Source of the DNA: Kitasatospora sp. GAS204B
GTDB taxonomy: Bacteria; Actinomycetota; Actinomycetes; Streptomycetales; Streptomycetaceae
Reading direction: 5' to 3'
DNA length: 64,000 nucleotides
Assembly: GCF_029892155.1 (NCBI RefSeq)
Contig: NZ_JARZAG010000003.1
Coordinates: forward strand, 248,001-312,000
Part shown: positions 1 to 8,208 of the stretch, in pieces
How positions within the stretch are numbered: the stretch's first letter is position 1
Layout: each line of letters begins with the position of its first letter
Notes under the pieces: model-generated
Told to the model about the DNA's origin: nothing
The model's database searches: none
The model's input: the letters and a program-made list of their open reading frames with translations, nothing else
Program-made: the position numbers and the translations under genes

Positions 1-1308
1 ATCCAGCGCGATCCGGCCGTCCAGCGAGGCGAACGGCGCGCCGGCGATCAGCAGCGGGCTCCAGGCCGCCAGGAAGATCAGGTCGGGCGTGTCGTAGACC
101 GGCACGGCGCGCCAGCTCACCGTGAAGAGCAGCGCGGCGGAGAGCAGCATCGCGGCTCCGGCGGCCAGCCGCTGCCAGAGCCCGAGCAGCGACAGCACGC
201 CGACCACGATCTCGGTGAACGCCACGCCGAGGCCGGCCCCGACCGGGTGCGCCATGGCGAAGTCCAGCAGCGGCTGGGCCGCCTTCCACGCGTGCAGCGA
301 GGCGAGCCAGCGCATCATCGAGCCGCGGTCGCCGCCGTCGAAGTACACCGGGTCGCAGATCTTGCTGAAGCCGGCGTAGACCGAGAGCGAGCCGAGCAGC
401 ACCCGCAGCGGCAGCAGCACCAGCCCGAGGTCGACCTTCCGACCGGGGTGCCAGGCGTGCCGGCTCGACTCGCCCGCCATGGCGGCGGCCGAGTACTCGG
501 GCAGTTCCCCGCTAGGTTGCCAACCCGCCGCGCGGGTCCGCTCCCGGCGCGGCTCGGCGGGCCGCTCCGGCGTGGCGGACCCGGGCGGCGTGCGGGGGCC
601 GGGCGGCTCGTCCGCCGCCCAGCCGTGCGGTTGCCGGGGCACCGCACCACGCCCGCTGTAGGAGCCGTGGTGGCCGCCGTAGCCGTACGAGCCGCCGACC
701 GGCGCGTCGTCCCAGCCGGGCACGGCCTCCAGCGGCTGGGTCTCCTCGGAATCGACCAGGCCCACCGAGGACCCGCCGATCGAGGACCCGCCCAGCGAGG
801 ACCCGCCGCCCGAGAGCGCCCCGGCCGAGGCCGGGCCGCCCGCCGGCGCGGGCACGGTGTTCAGCCGCACCGCGTCCAGCAGCTGAGTGGCCGCCAGGTC
901 GCCCGGCGCCGCCTGACCGCTCCAGGTGACGGCGGTGACCCGGCCCTTGCGCCGTGGCGCGCCGAGCGCCGTCGAGCCGCCCAGCGCGGACCCGGCTCCC
1001 GCCAGCGCTCCGGCACCGGCCAGCGATCCGGCACCGCCGTCCGCGCTCCCGGCCCGGACCAGCCCGGGCCGGCCGCCGTACGTCAACGCCGCGTACGGCC
1101 GCCCGAAGGAGTCCGCGTACGGCACCGCCACCGGCGGCGGCGCGTCGAGCAGCGGCGCGAGCGGCGCGGGCAGTCTGAGCCGGAAGCTGACCTGGGTGTT
1201 GCTGAGCCGAGCGGGATCGCTCGGCACCTTGACGGTGCTGAGGGTGGGCTCAGCCTCTATCCCTGTCGCTTGGCCGAACCGGGGGCGCCGAGGTGTTCTG
1301 GTGTCCAC
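1..1308 (-). CDS. DoxX family membrane protein, C-terminus beyond window
   Basis: The reading frame runs off the left edge, so the stop is not seen; 436 codons are visible. The first 280 or so residues are a hydrophilic Pro/Gly/Ala/Ser-rich segment with Gly-Ser repeats (GGSSLGGSSIGGSSVG). The rest is a DoxX-like membrane domain with hydrophobic helices: LVLLPLRVLLGSLSVYAGFS, a loop with KICDPVYFDGG, then LGVAFTEIVVGVLSLLGLW and a further two hydrophobic stretches. DoxX proteins are small polytopic membrane proteins linked to redox or thiol stress; the exact role here is not known. The GTG start was chosen because an in-frame TAG lies three codons upstream and AGAGGGG sits next to it. The long soluble N-terminal extension is larger than in simple DoxX proteins of about 130-180 residues. 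Confidence 0.8.
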   Translation of the reverse strand, partial: MDTRTPRRPRFGQATGIEAEPTLSTVKVPSDPARLSNTQVSFRLRLPAPLAPLLDAPPPVAVPYADSFGRPYAALTYGGRPGLVRAGSADGGAGSLAGAGALAGAGSALGGSTALGAPRRKGRVTAVTWSGQAAPGDLAATQLLDAVRLNTVPAPAGGPASAGALSGGGSSLGGSSIGGSSVGLVDSEETQPLEAVPGWDDAPVGGSYGYGGHHGSYSGRGAVPRQPHGWAADEPPGPRTPPGSATPERPAEPRRERTRAAGWQPSGELPEYSAAAMAGESSRHAWHPGRKVDLGLVLLPLRVLLGSLSVYAGFSKICDPVYFDGGDRGSMMRWLASLHAWKAAQPLLDFAMAHPVGAGLGVAFTEIVVGVLSLLGLWQRLAAGAAMLLSAALLFTVSWRAVPVYDTPDLIFLAAWSPLLIAGAPFASLDGRIALD

Positions 1309-1314
1309 ACCCCT

Positions 1315-1337
1315 CTAACCGGGTGACACCCGGTTAG
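1315..1337. promoter_or_regulatory. Inverted repeat upstream of the DoxX-like gene
   Basis: CTAACCGGG-TGACA-CCCGGTTAG is a perfect 9-bp inverted repeat with a 5-base centre, ending 6 bases upstream of the GTG start of the DoxX-like gene. It could be an operator or a 5'-UTR hairpin that affects translation. Nearby (about 1450-1495) the phrase ggccaccgacc(g/c)tcgagc occurs twice. Nothing else is recognisable between 1309 and 1502. Confidence 0.45.
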
Positions 1338-1502
1338 GACACTCTCCCGGGTGCAACTCCCGGGCGTGGCTGACGGATCCGGTCAGTCTCGCGCGGGATG
1401 GTGACCGTTCGGATCAGACTCGGAAAGAACCCGTCACCGTCAGGCCACCGACCGTCGAGCAGCGCCGTCTCACCGGCCACCGACCCTCGAGCGCCGCCCG
1501 CC

Positions 1503-2498
1503 TCACCCCACCTTGGCCCGCAGCCGCGCCGCCTCGTAGAGCACGATCCCGGCCGCGACGCCGGCGTTCAGCGACTCGGTCTGACCCGGCATCGGAATCC
1601 GCACCCGGATGTCACAGGTCTCCGCGACCAGCCGGGACAGTCCCTTGCCCTCGCTGCCTGCCACGATCACCACCGGACCGGTCAGCGCCTCCAGGTCGCC
1701 GATCTCCGCCTCGCCGTCCGCCGCCAGGCCGACCACCAGCAGCCCGGCCTTCTGGTAGGCCTGCAGCGCCCGGGTCAGGTTGGTCGCCCGGGCCACCGGC
1801 AGCCGGGCCGCGGCGCCCGAGGAGGTCTTCCAGGCACCGGCCGTCATGCCGGCCGCCCGCCGCTCGGGGATCACCACGCCGTGCGCGCCGAACGCCGCGG
1901 CCGACCGGACCACGGCGCCCAGGTTGCGCGAGTCGGTGACCCCGTCCAGCGCCATGACCAGCGCGTCCTCGCCCAGGTCGGCGGCCGCCCCCAGCAGGTC
2001 CTCGGGGTGCGCGTACTCGTAGGGCGGGACCTGCAGCACCAGGCCCTGGTGGTTGAGGCCACCGGTCATCTGGTCCAGCTGCGGGCGCGGCGCCTCCATC
2101 AGCGGGATGCCCCGCTCGTTGGCGGCCTGGAACGCCTCGCGCACCCGGTCGTCGGTGTCGATGAACTGCATCACGTAGAGCGCGCTGGCCGGCACGCCGC
2201 CGACCAGTGCCTCGACCACCGAGTTGCGGCCGACCACCAGCTCGGCGGCACCCGCGCCGCCGCGCCCGCCGCGGCCGCCACCGCCGGAGCGGCGCATGCC
2301 GGCCCGGGCCTTGGCGTCCCGCTCGCGCTTGACCGCGGCGTTGGCGGCCCGCTGCTTGGGGTGCCCCTTGCGGGCCTCACCGGGCGGGGTCGGGCCCTTG
2401 CCCTGCAGTGCCTTCCGGCTGTGGCCGCCGGTCCCGACGCTCGCGCCCTTCTTCGATCCGGGGTTGCGTGCGTTCCTGCGCTGGCTGTTGCCGGCCAT
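1503..2498 (-). CDS. rlmB: 23S rRNA 2'-O-ribose methyltransferase, RlmB/TrmH family
   Basis: A 331-residue SPOUT-class methyltransferase of the TrmH/RlmB family, which methylates the ribose of a guanosine in 23S rRNA using SAM. Residues 1-85 are a basic Arg/Gly/Lys-rich tail typical of actinobacterial members. It is followed by a substrate-binding domain (VVGRNSVVEALVGG, about 90-165) and the knotted catalytic domain with the three family motifs: NLGAVVRSAAAFG (motif 1, with the conserved Asn/Arg), IVAGSEGKGLS (motif 2) and SLNAGVAAGIVLYEA (motif 3). The ATG at 2498 is preceded by AGGAAG at good spacing; the open frame extends further upstream but that part is not protein-like. It lies 112 bp downstream of cysS in the same direction, a common actinobacterial arrangement. 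Confidence 0.93.
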   Translation of the reverse strand: MAGNSQRRNARNPGSKKGASVGTGGHSRKALQGKGPTPPGEARKGHPKQRAANAAVKRERDAKARAGMRRSGGGGRGGRGGAGAAELVVGRNSVVEALVGGVPASALYVMQFIDTDDRVREAFQAANERGIPLMEAPRPQLDQMTGGLNHQGLVLQVPPYEYAHPEDLLGAAADLGEDALVMALDGVTDSRNLGAVVRSAAAFGAHGVVIPERRAAGMTAGAWKTSSGAAARLPVARATNLTRALQAYQKAGLLVVGLAADGEAEIGDLEALTGPVVIVAGSEGKGLSRLVAETCDIRVRIPMPGQTESLNAGVAAGIVLYEAARLRAKVG

Positions 2499-2610
2499 GG
2501 CGATACTTCCTGTTCTATCCGTCTGCGTCATGCCGATGGGCCGTACTGGTCGAGGCTCGTCGAGACTCCTCGGAGTACGGCCCACCGGCGCCCTGCGAGT
2601 ACGCGCGGGG

Positions 2611-4005
2611 CTACTGGTTGCTGATCGTCCAGCGCGGGCCGGACGGGGTGTCCTCGATCGCCAGGCCGGCCAGGCCCAGCTGGTCACGGATGGCGTCCGC
2701 GGTGGCGAAGTCCTTGCGCTCCCGGGCCGCCTGGCGCTGGTCCAGGACCAGCCGGACCAGCGAGTCGACGACCCCGTGCAGGTCCTCGCCGCGCTCCGTG
2801 CCGGTCCACTGCGGGTCGAGCGGGTCGAGCCCCAGCACTCCGAGCATCGCACGGACCTCGGCGAGTCGCGCTACCGCGTTCTCCTTGTCGTCCGCCGTCA
2901 GCGCGCTGTTGCCCTGCCGAACGGCGGTGTGCAGCACGGCCAGCGCCTGCGGCACGCCGAAGTCGTCGTCCATCGCCTCGGCGAAGGCCGGCGGCACCTC
3001 GGCGGCCGGCTCGACCGGACCGCAGAGCTCGACCACCCGCTGGATGAAACCCTCGATCCGGGCGAAGCCGGCCTCGGCCTCGCGCAGCGACTCCTCGCTG
3101 TACTCGATCATCGATCGGTAGTGCGGGCCGGCCAGGTAGTAGCGGAGCACGATCGGGCGCCAGCGCTGCACCATCTCGGAGATCAGCACCGAGTTGCCGA
3201 GCGACTTGGCCATCTTCTCGCCGCTCATGGTGACCCAGGCGTTGTGCACCCAGAAGTTCGCGAAGTCGTCGCCGAAGGCCTTGGACTGGGCGATCTCGTT
3301 CTCGTGGTGCGGGAAGATCAGGTCCAGCCCGCCGCCGTGGATGTCGAAGGCGTTGCCCAGGTACTTGTGCACCATGGCCGAGCACTCCAGGTGCCAGCCG
3401 GGGCGGCCCTGGCCCCACGGCGTGGTCCAGCTCGGCTCGCCCGGCTTGGCGGCCTTCCACATGGCGAAGTCGCGCGGGTCGCGCTTGCCGGTCTCGCCCT
3501 CGCCCTCCGGCTGCAGGAGGTTCTCCAGCTTCTGGTTGGAGAGCTCCAGGTACTGCGGGAAGGACTTGACGTCGAAGTACACGTTGCCGTCGGCCGCGTA
3601 GGCGTGGCCCTTGGCGATCAACGTCTGCATCATGTCGATCATCTCGGGGATGTGGCCGGTGGCCCGCGGCTCCACGGTCGGCGGCAGGCAGCCGAGCACG
3701 GTGTAACCGTCGTCGAAGGCTCGCTCGTTGGCGTAGGCGATCTGCCACCACGGCACGCCGAGCTCGTGCTCCTTGCGGATCACCTTGTCGTCGATGTCGG
3801 TGACGTTGCGCACGAACGTCACCTCGAAGCCGCGGTAGGCGAACCAGCGGCGCATCACGTCGAAGTTGAGGTTGGACCGCATGTGCCCGATGTGCGGGGC
3901 CCCCTGCACGGTGGCACCGCACAGGTAGATCGAGACGCAGCCCGGTACAAGCGGGACGAAGTCGCGTACCTGGCGGGTGCTGGTGTCGTACAGGCGAAGG
4001 CTCAC
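2611..4005 (-). CDS. cysS: Cysteine-tRNA ligase
   Basis: A 464-residue class I aminoacyl-tRNA synthetase that charges tRNA-Cys. It carries the HIGH signature (GAPHIGHMRSN), the zinc-site Cys in YLCGATVQG, further zinc ligands (GWHLECSAM and the FPHHENE segment), the KMSKS-type loop GEKMAKSLGN, and the DALR-type C-terminal helical domain. The length matches other actinobacterial CysS (about 465). I chose the GTG at 4005 (VSLRLYDTST), because CysS proteins start just before the RLYDT segment; the open frame upstream adds 18 residues without family similarity. No strong Shine-Dalgarno sequence is visible. It is followed by rlmB in the same direction. Confidence 0.96.
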   Translation of the reverse strand: MSLRLYDTSTRQVRDFVPLVPGCVSIYLCGATVQGAPHIGHMRSNLNFDVMRRWFAYRGFEVTFVRNVTDIDDKVIRKEHELGVPWWQIAYANERAFDDGYTVLGCLPPTVEPRATGHIPEMIDMMQTLIAKGHAYAADGNVYFDVKSFPQYLELSNQKLENLLQPEGEGETGKRDPRDFAMWKAAKPGEPSWTTPWGQGRPGWHLECSAMVHKYLGNAFDIHGGGLDLIFPHHENEIAQSKAFGDDFANFWVHNAWVTMSGEKMAKSLGNSVLISEMVQRWRPIVLRYYLAGPHYRSMIEYSEESLREAEAGFARIEGFIQRVVELCGPVEPAAEVPPAFAEAMDDDFGVPQALAVLHTAVRQGNSALTADDKENAVARLAEVRAMLGVLGLDPLDPQWTGTERGEDLHGVVDSLVRLVLDQRQAARERKDFATADAIRDQLGLAGLAIEDTPSGPRWTISNQ

Positions 4006-4238
4006 ACCGTCCAGCGTAGTGGGAATCAGGGGATGCCCCGCGACGTTTGGGCGTCCCACCCGTCACGAGTTCATGGCAAACCGGACGATCCGGCTCCGAT
4101 TTCTTCGTCCGAGCCGGACCGCCCTGCGCCGGCCACGAGCCGGGGCCACAGCCGCCCGGCCGGCTTGCGCGGGCGGACCGACCACCACCCGCGCACCTGA
4201 CCCTCCATCAGTTCCGTTCGCCCAATGGCGGTCCCGGT

Positions 4239-4739
4239 TCAGCCGCGCTGGTAGACCAGCGCGGTGGCCAGGCCCACCAGCCCCTCGCCGCGCCCGGTCA
4301 TGCCGAGCCCGTCGGTGGTCGCCGCCGAGAGCGAGACCGGCGCGCCGACCGCAGTCGAGAGCACCTCCTCGGCCTCCTGGCGCCGGCTGCCGATCCGCGG
4401 CCGCACCCCGATCACCTGCACCGCGATGTTGCCGATCTCGAAGCCCGCCGCGCGCACGATCCGGGCCGCCTCGGTGAGCAGCGTCACCCCCGAGGCGCCC
4501 TTCCACTCGGGGCGGCCGGTGCCGAAGTGGGTGCCCAGGTCGCCGAGCCCGGCGGCCGAGAAGATCGCGTTGCAGGCGGCGTGCGCGACCACGTCGGCGT
4601 CCGAGTGGCCGGCCAGGCCCTGCTCGTAGCCGTCCCAGCGCAGGCCGCCCACCCAGAGCGGCACGCCGTCCGCGAAGGCGTGCACATCGGTGCCGATCCC
4701 CACCCGGGGAATGATCGGTGACGGGACGTCAGAAGCCAT
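4239..4739 (-). CDS. ispF: 2-C-methyl-D-erythritol 2,4-cyclodiphosphate synthase
   Basis: A 166-residue enzyme of the non-mevalonate (MEP) isoprenoid pathway. It cyclises CDP-methylerythritol 2-phosphate to methylerythritol cyclodiphosphate with release of CMP. The N-terminal GIGTDVHAF supplies the metal-binding Asp and His, [11 protein letters not shown] contains the third metal ligand, and the C-terminal part has the substrate/CMP-binding [12 protein letters not shown] segment. The start overlaps the end of ispD by 11 bp, so the two are almost certainly cotranscribed and translationally coupled; ispD and ispF are neighbours or fused in many bacteria. Confidence 0.96.
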   Translation of the reverse strand: MASDVPSPIIPRVGIGTDVHAFADGVPLWVGGLRWDGYEQGLAGHSDADVVAHAACNAIFSAAGLGDLGTHFGTGRPEWKGASGVTLLTEAARIVRAAGFEIGNIAVQVIGVRPRIGSRRQEAEEVLSTAVGAPVSLSAATTDGLGMTGRGEGLVGLATALVYQRG

Positions 4740-5481
4740 CGGAGGCCCTCCTACGGGCGAGTACGGCCTCGGCCAGCACGAGGTCCAGCGGACGGGTCAC
4801 CTTGAACGCCTCCTCGTGGCCCGGCACCACGACCACCCGGCCGCCGTAGTACTCGACCAGGCCGGCGTCGTCGGTCACCACCGGCGAGCCGCCCGCGGCC
4901 TCCTCGGTCAGCGCCTTGGCGTGCACCTCGGCCAGCGTCTCGCGGCGGAAGCCCTGCGGGGTCTGCACCGCCCGCAGCGTGGCGCGGTCGGGCGTGTCGA
5001 GCACCGGCTCCGGCTCGCCGGCGGCCACCGGGCGGACCCGCTTGACGGTGTCCGCCAGCGGCACGGCCGGCACCACGGCCTCGGCACCGGCCCGCACCGC
5101 GGCCACCACGGCGTCCACCACCTCGACCGGCACCAGCGGGCGGGCCGCGTCGTGCACCAGCACGATCTCGGTGGACTCCGGGATCGCCGCCAGGCCGAGG
5201 CGGACCGACTCCTGCCGGGTCGCGCCACCGGCCACCACCCGGATGTCCTTGCCGTCCAACCCGTGGCTGTCCAGCAGGCTCAGCACCTCGGCGACCCCCT
5301 GCGGCGGCGCGGCGACCACGACCAGCCCGACCGCCCGGCTGCGGGCCAGCGCGCGGACCGCGTGCACCAGCAGCGGCGCGCCGCCCAGGTCGCGCAGCGC
5401 CTTGGGCGCCCCGGGGCCGAGCCGCTCGCCCCGCCCGGCGGCCGGAACCACGGCCGCCGCCACTACTCCTGTGCTGTTCAG
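4729..5481 (-). CDS. ispD: 2-C-methyl-D-erythritol 4-phosphate cytidylyltransferase
   Basis: Transfers CMP from CTP to methylerythritol 4-phosphate in the MEP pathway. The nucleotide-binding motif [16 protein letters not shown] is near the N-terminus, followed by [19 protein letters not shown] and the [13 protein letters not shown] substrate-binding segment, all typical. The start is the interesting point. There is no ATG near the beginning of the conserved domain. A CTG at 5479-5481 lies 7 bases after AAGGAG, the best ribosome-binding site, giving 250 residues beginning (L)[14 protein letters not shown] at 5463 is possible but sits only 2 bases from a second AGGAG. The true start is therefore uncertain by 6 codons. 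Confidence 0.93.
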   Translation of the reverse strand: MNSTGVVAAAVVPAAGRGERLGPGAPKALRDLGGAPLLVHAVRALARSRAVGLVVVAAPPQGVAEVLSLLDSHGLDGKDIRVVAGGATRQESVRLGLAAIPESTEIVLVHDAARPLVPVEVVDAVVAAVRAGAEAVVPAVPLADTVKRVRPVAAGEPEPVLDTPDRATLRAVQTPQGFRRETLAEVHAKALTEEAAGGSPVVTDDAGLVEYYGGRVVVVPGHEEAFKVTRPLDLVLAEAVLARRRASDGF

Positions 5482-5655
5482 GGTTTCACTCCTTCGGCGA
5501 AGTGGGTATGGCCCAGGCGTACCCGTCAGACGGTGCACCGGACCCCTTCCACCCCGGCGCCGCCTCTCGGGTACCGGTGTGCAGGCCCCCACGCTACGAG
5601 CACGACAGATCACACGTCACACCCGGGCGCGGTCATTCGGCCCCGGGCATGCCAC

Positions 5656-5687
5656 AGCGCCCGAGTGCCTTCTCGGCACCGGGCGCT
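5656..5687 (-). terminator. Candidate terminator after carD
   Basis: AGCGCCCGAGTGCC / GGCACCGGGCGCT form a GC-rich stem with one bulged base and a 5-base loop, about 70 bp past the carD stop in the direction of carD transcription. There is no long U tract, as is common in actinobacteria. The remaining sequence between ispD and carD shows no gene. Confidence 0.5.
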
Positions 5688-5756
5688 GTTGAACGGCCGC
5701 AGTCGAACGGCACTCAGCCGCACCACACACGTACGTCACGGCGAACGGGCGACGCC

Positions 5757-6239
5757 CTACGAGGCGAGCACCTCGTCGAGCAGCGTCTCCGCCTTGTCCT
5801 CGTTGGTGTTCTCCGCCAGCGCCAGTTCGCTGACGAGGATCTGCCGAGCCTTGGCGAGCATCCGCTTCTCGCCGGCCGACAGGCCGCGCTCGCGCTCCCG
5901 CCGCCACAGGTCACGCACGACCTCGGCGACCTTGATGACGTCACCGGACGCGAGCTTTTCCAGGTTCGCCTTGTAACGGCGAGACCAGTTGGTGGGCTCT
6001 TCGGTGTACGGTGCGCGCAGCACCTCGAAGACCCGGTCCAGACCCTCCTGGCCGACCACGTCGCGCACGCCGACGAACTCCGCGTTCTCCGCGGGGACGC
6101 GCAGCGTGAGGTCACCCTGCTGAACCTTCAGCACCAGGTAGGTCTTGTCCACACCTTTGATCTGGCGAATTTCGATGGCCTCGATCAGTGCAGCCCCGTG
6201 ATGGGGGTAGACCACCGTGTCGCCAACCTTGAACGTCAT
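5757..6239 (-). CDS. carD: CarD family RNA-polymerase-binding transcription regulator
   Basis: 160 residues. The N-terminal Tudor-like RNA-polymerase-interaction domain ([15 protein letters not shown], residues about 3-60) binds the beta subunit. The C-terminal helical, basic part ([15 protein letters not shown] to the end) contacts promoter DNA at the upstream edge of the bubble; the Trp in PTNWSRRYK matches the conserved wedge Trp of the family. CarD stabilises open complexes at rRNA and other promoters in mycobacteria and is essential there. The ATG at 6239 is preceded by GGAAGGGG at good spacing. It lies upstream of ispD-ispF in the same direction, the usual actinobacterial context. Confidence 0.95.
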   Translation of the reverse strand: MTFKVGDTVVYPHHGAALIEAIEIRQIKGVDKTYLVLKVQQGDLTLRVPAENAEFVGVRDVVGQEGLDRVFEVLRAPYTEEPTNWSRRYKANLEKLASGDVIKVAEVVRDLWRRERERGLSAGEKRMLAKARQILVSELALAENTNEDKAETLLDEVLAS

Positions 6240-6725
6240 GTGACAGGACCCCTTCCGTGGCTTTCCAGAATAACACGCTTTTCCGTCCGCCCGAAGGGCG
6301 TTTTCGCAGGTCAGGGCCGGTCTCGGGGCTTGACAAGGACCCCTGCGGCGTGCTGCGACCACCCCGCGTGAGCGGCTTCTCGCAGGTCGGAGGCCCTTCT
6401 CGCGACGATCGAAAGCGCGGGCAACACCCGGCCGATCGGCATTCGATCTTGAAGTCGACACCGGATATTCACCGTTTCCCGATCGTGATCTGATCTTGAC
6501 GCGGTTCCGGAACCACACACAACATCGCCACACCGTGCCCCGACCGGACCGCTTCAACCCGCCCCGACTCGCCCCGACCCGCCGGGCCGATCCTGGCGCA
6601 CGGCGCGGATCCGATCACTGGAGTGGTCCGCACGCGACACGGGGCCACCCCGTGAGGGGCGGATAAGTGTGGTGGGTACGCTGAGCGCTGACAACCCGAC
6701 ACGTGACCCAAGGAGATGCGCCGCC
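6240..6725. other. 486-bp divergent intergenic region, carD / lipoprotein gene
   Basis: No protein-like frame. Contains a short hairpin CGCCC-GAA-GGGCG at 6288-6300 with TTTT on its right side, which would lie in the carD leader. It also contains a perfect 12-bp palindrome GGTTCCGGAACC at 6503-6514, immediately after TTGAC (6496-6500). The palindrome overlaps a possible -35 (TTGACG) for the rightward lipoprotein gene, so it may be an operator, but no -10 is convincing. Confidence 0.4.
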
Positions 6726-7400
6726 GTGAGCCGCAGCCTTCGACGCGGTGGCACTGCTGCCATCGTCCTCGCCCTCGCCGCCGTCTCGCTGTCCGCCTGC
6801 TCCGCCGGGAGCAGCGCCGAGACTCAGACGATCAAGCCGAACACGCCGGCCACCTCACTGGGCACCGACCTCAAGCTCAACGGCATCGTCGTCGTGGTCA
6901 GCCAGGACCAGAGCCCGGGCCAGCCCGGCCCCGCGAACCTGACCGTCAACATCAGCAACACCGGCAGCACCCCGCAGACGCTGACCAACGTCACCGTCGG
7001 CGGCGTCGCCGCCACCCTCGACGACGCCTCGGGCGCGCCGCTGCCCGGCGGCATCGTGATCCCGGCCAACAGCGCGGTGGCGCTCGGCGCCAGCGGGCAG
7101 CCGTCCGCGCGGGTCGCCTCCGCGACGCTGGCCCTGGGCGGCTTCACGCCGACCTCGTTCTCGTTCTCCAGCGCGGGCAAGGTCGACGCCTCGGCGCTGG
7201 TCAACCCGGCCCAGGGCCCGTACGAGTCCTTCGGCCCGGTGATGCCGTCCGGCTCCGCCGCGGCCTCGGCGAGCGGTTCGGCCGCCGCCTCCACCTCTCC
7301 CGCCGCGAGCGGCTCCGCCGCCGCCTCGACGGGCGCGAGCACCTCGGCCACCGCGAGCAGCTCGACCACCGGCTCCCCCAGCTCCAGCCCCACGCACTGA
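6726..7400 (+). CDS. Secreted lipoprotein with Ser/Ala-rich tail
   Basis: A 224-residue lipoprotein. The first 24 residues are a signal peptide (two Arg, then TAAIVLALAAV) ending in the lipobox LSAC with lipidation at Cys25. The middle (about 45-160) resembles a small beta-sandwich: LTVNISNTGSTPQTLTNVTV is typical of copper-chaperone-like or DUF461/PCuAC-like lipoproteins, but the Met/His copper ligands are not evident, so I leave the function open. The last 60 residues are a Ser/Ala/Thr/Gly low-complexity tail. The GTG at 6726 was chosen because AAGGAGA lies about 10 bases upstream and the signal peptide begins at once. It is followed by a strong terminator shared with phoP. Confidence 0.8.
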   Translation: MSRSLRRGGTAAIVLALAAVSLSACSAGSSAETQTIKPNTPATSLGTDLKLNGIVVVVSQDQSPGQPGPANLTVNISNTGSTPQTLTNVTVGGVAATLDDASGAPLPGGIVIPANSAVALGASGQPSARVASATLALGGFTPTSFSFSSAGKVDASALVNPAQGPYESFGPVMPSGSAAASASGSAAASTSPAASGSAAASTGASTSATASSSTTGSPSSSPTH

Positions 7401-7447
7401 TGCCCTGGACGCGCACCCGGCGCAAGGGTGGCGCGCCCCGCGTACAG

Positions 7448-7486
7448 CTGAGGGCCGCACCCCGTTCTCCGGGGTGCGGCCCTCAG
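7448..7486. terminator. Bidirectional terminator between lipoprotein gene and phoP
   Basis: A perfect 16-bp stem (CTGAGGGCCGCACCCC) with a 7-base loop, placed between the convergent stops of the lipoprotein gene (7400) and phoP (7513). It should act in both directions. Confidence 0.8.
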
Positions 7487-7512
7487 CCGTAACTCACTGC
7501 GAGCGGTTCGAC

Positions 7513-8208
7513 TTACGGCTCGAACTTGTAGCCCAGGCCACGGACCGTGACCAGGTAGCGCGGCGCGCCCGGGTCCGGCTCGATCTTGGCGCGCAGCCGC
7601 TTCACGTGGACGTCCAGGGTCTTGGTGTCACCGACGTAGTCGGCGCCCCAGACCCGGTCGATCAGCTGCATCCGGGTGAGCACCCGGCCCGCGTTGCGCA
7701 GCAGCATCTCCAGCAGGTCGAACTCCTTGAGCGGCAGGTCGACCTTGCCACCGTCCACGGTGACCACGTGCCGGTCCACGTCCATCCGGACCGGGCCGGC
7801 CTCCAGCGCGCCGGGGCCGCCGCCGTCGTTGCCGATGCCACCCTCCTCGCCGCGGCGGCGCAGCACCGCGCGGATCCGGGCGACCAGCTCGCGGGTCGAG
7901 TAGGGCTTGGTGACGTAGTCGTCAGCGCCTATCTCCAGGCCCACGACCTTGTCGATCTCGCTGTCCTTGGCGGTCACCATGATCACCGGCACGTTGGAGC
8001 GCACCCGCAGCTGGCGGCAGACCTCGGTGCCGGGCAGCCCAGGCAGCATCAGGTCGAGCAGCACCAGGTCGGCGCCGTTGCGTTCGAACTGCTCCAGTGC
8101 GTCGGGCCCGGTGGCGGCGACCGCCACCTCGAAGCCTTCCTTGCGAAGCATGTAGGAGAGAGCGTCGCTGAACGACTCCTCGTCCTCGACCACCAGTACT
8201 CGGGTCAC
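7513..8208 (-). CDS. phoP: Response regulator PhoP
   Basis: A 231-residue OmpR-type response regulator. The receiver domain (1-120) has the acidic pair in VVEDEES, phospho-acceptor Asp52 in LVLLDLMLPG, Thr in MVTAKD and Lys in DDYVTKPYS. The C-terminal winged helix (about 145-230) ends with TVRGLGYKF. Phosphorylated PhoP controls the phosphate-starvation response and represses antibiotic production in streptomycetes. It starts inside the last codons of phoR (ATGA overlap), and phoU is divergent upstream, which is the standard phoU-phoRP locus. Confidence 0.95.
   Translation of the reverse strand: MTRVLVVEDEESFSDALSYMLRKEGFEVAVAATGPDALEQFERNGADLVLLDLMLPGLPGTEVCRQLRVRSNVPVIMVTAKDSEIDKVVGLEIGADDYVTKPYSTRELVARIRAVLRRRGEEGGIGNDGGGPGALEAGPVRMDVDRHVVTVDGGKVDLPLKEFDLLEMLLRNAGRVLTRMQLIDRVWGADYVGDTKTLDVHVKRLRAKIEPDPGAPRYLVTVRGLGYKFEP

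Noticed and set aside
247..1326. Long Arg-rich open frame on the plus strand opposite the DoxX-like gene
   Set aside because: Composition is typical of a high-GC antisense shadow, and the minus strand codes a recognisable membrane protein.
6480..6530. Clear sigma-70 promoter TTGACG-17-ACAACA for the lipoprotein
   Set aside because: The -10 is poor and the start codon is over 200 bp away; only the palindrome is worth noting.
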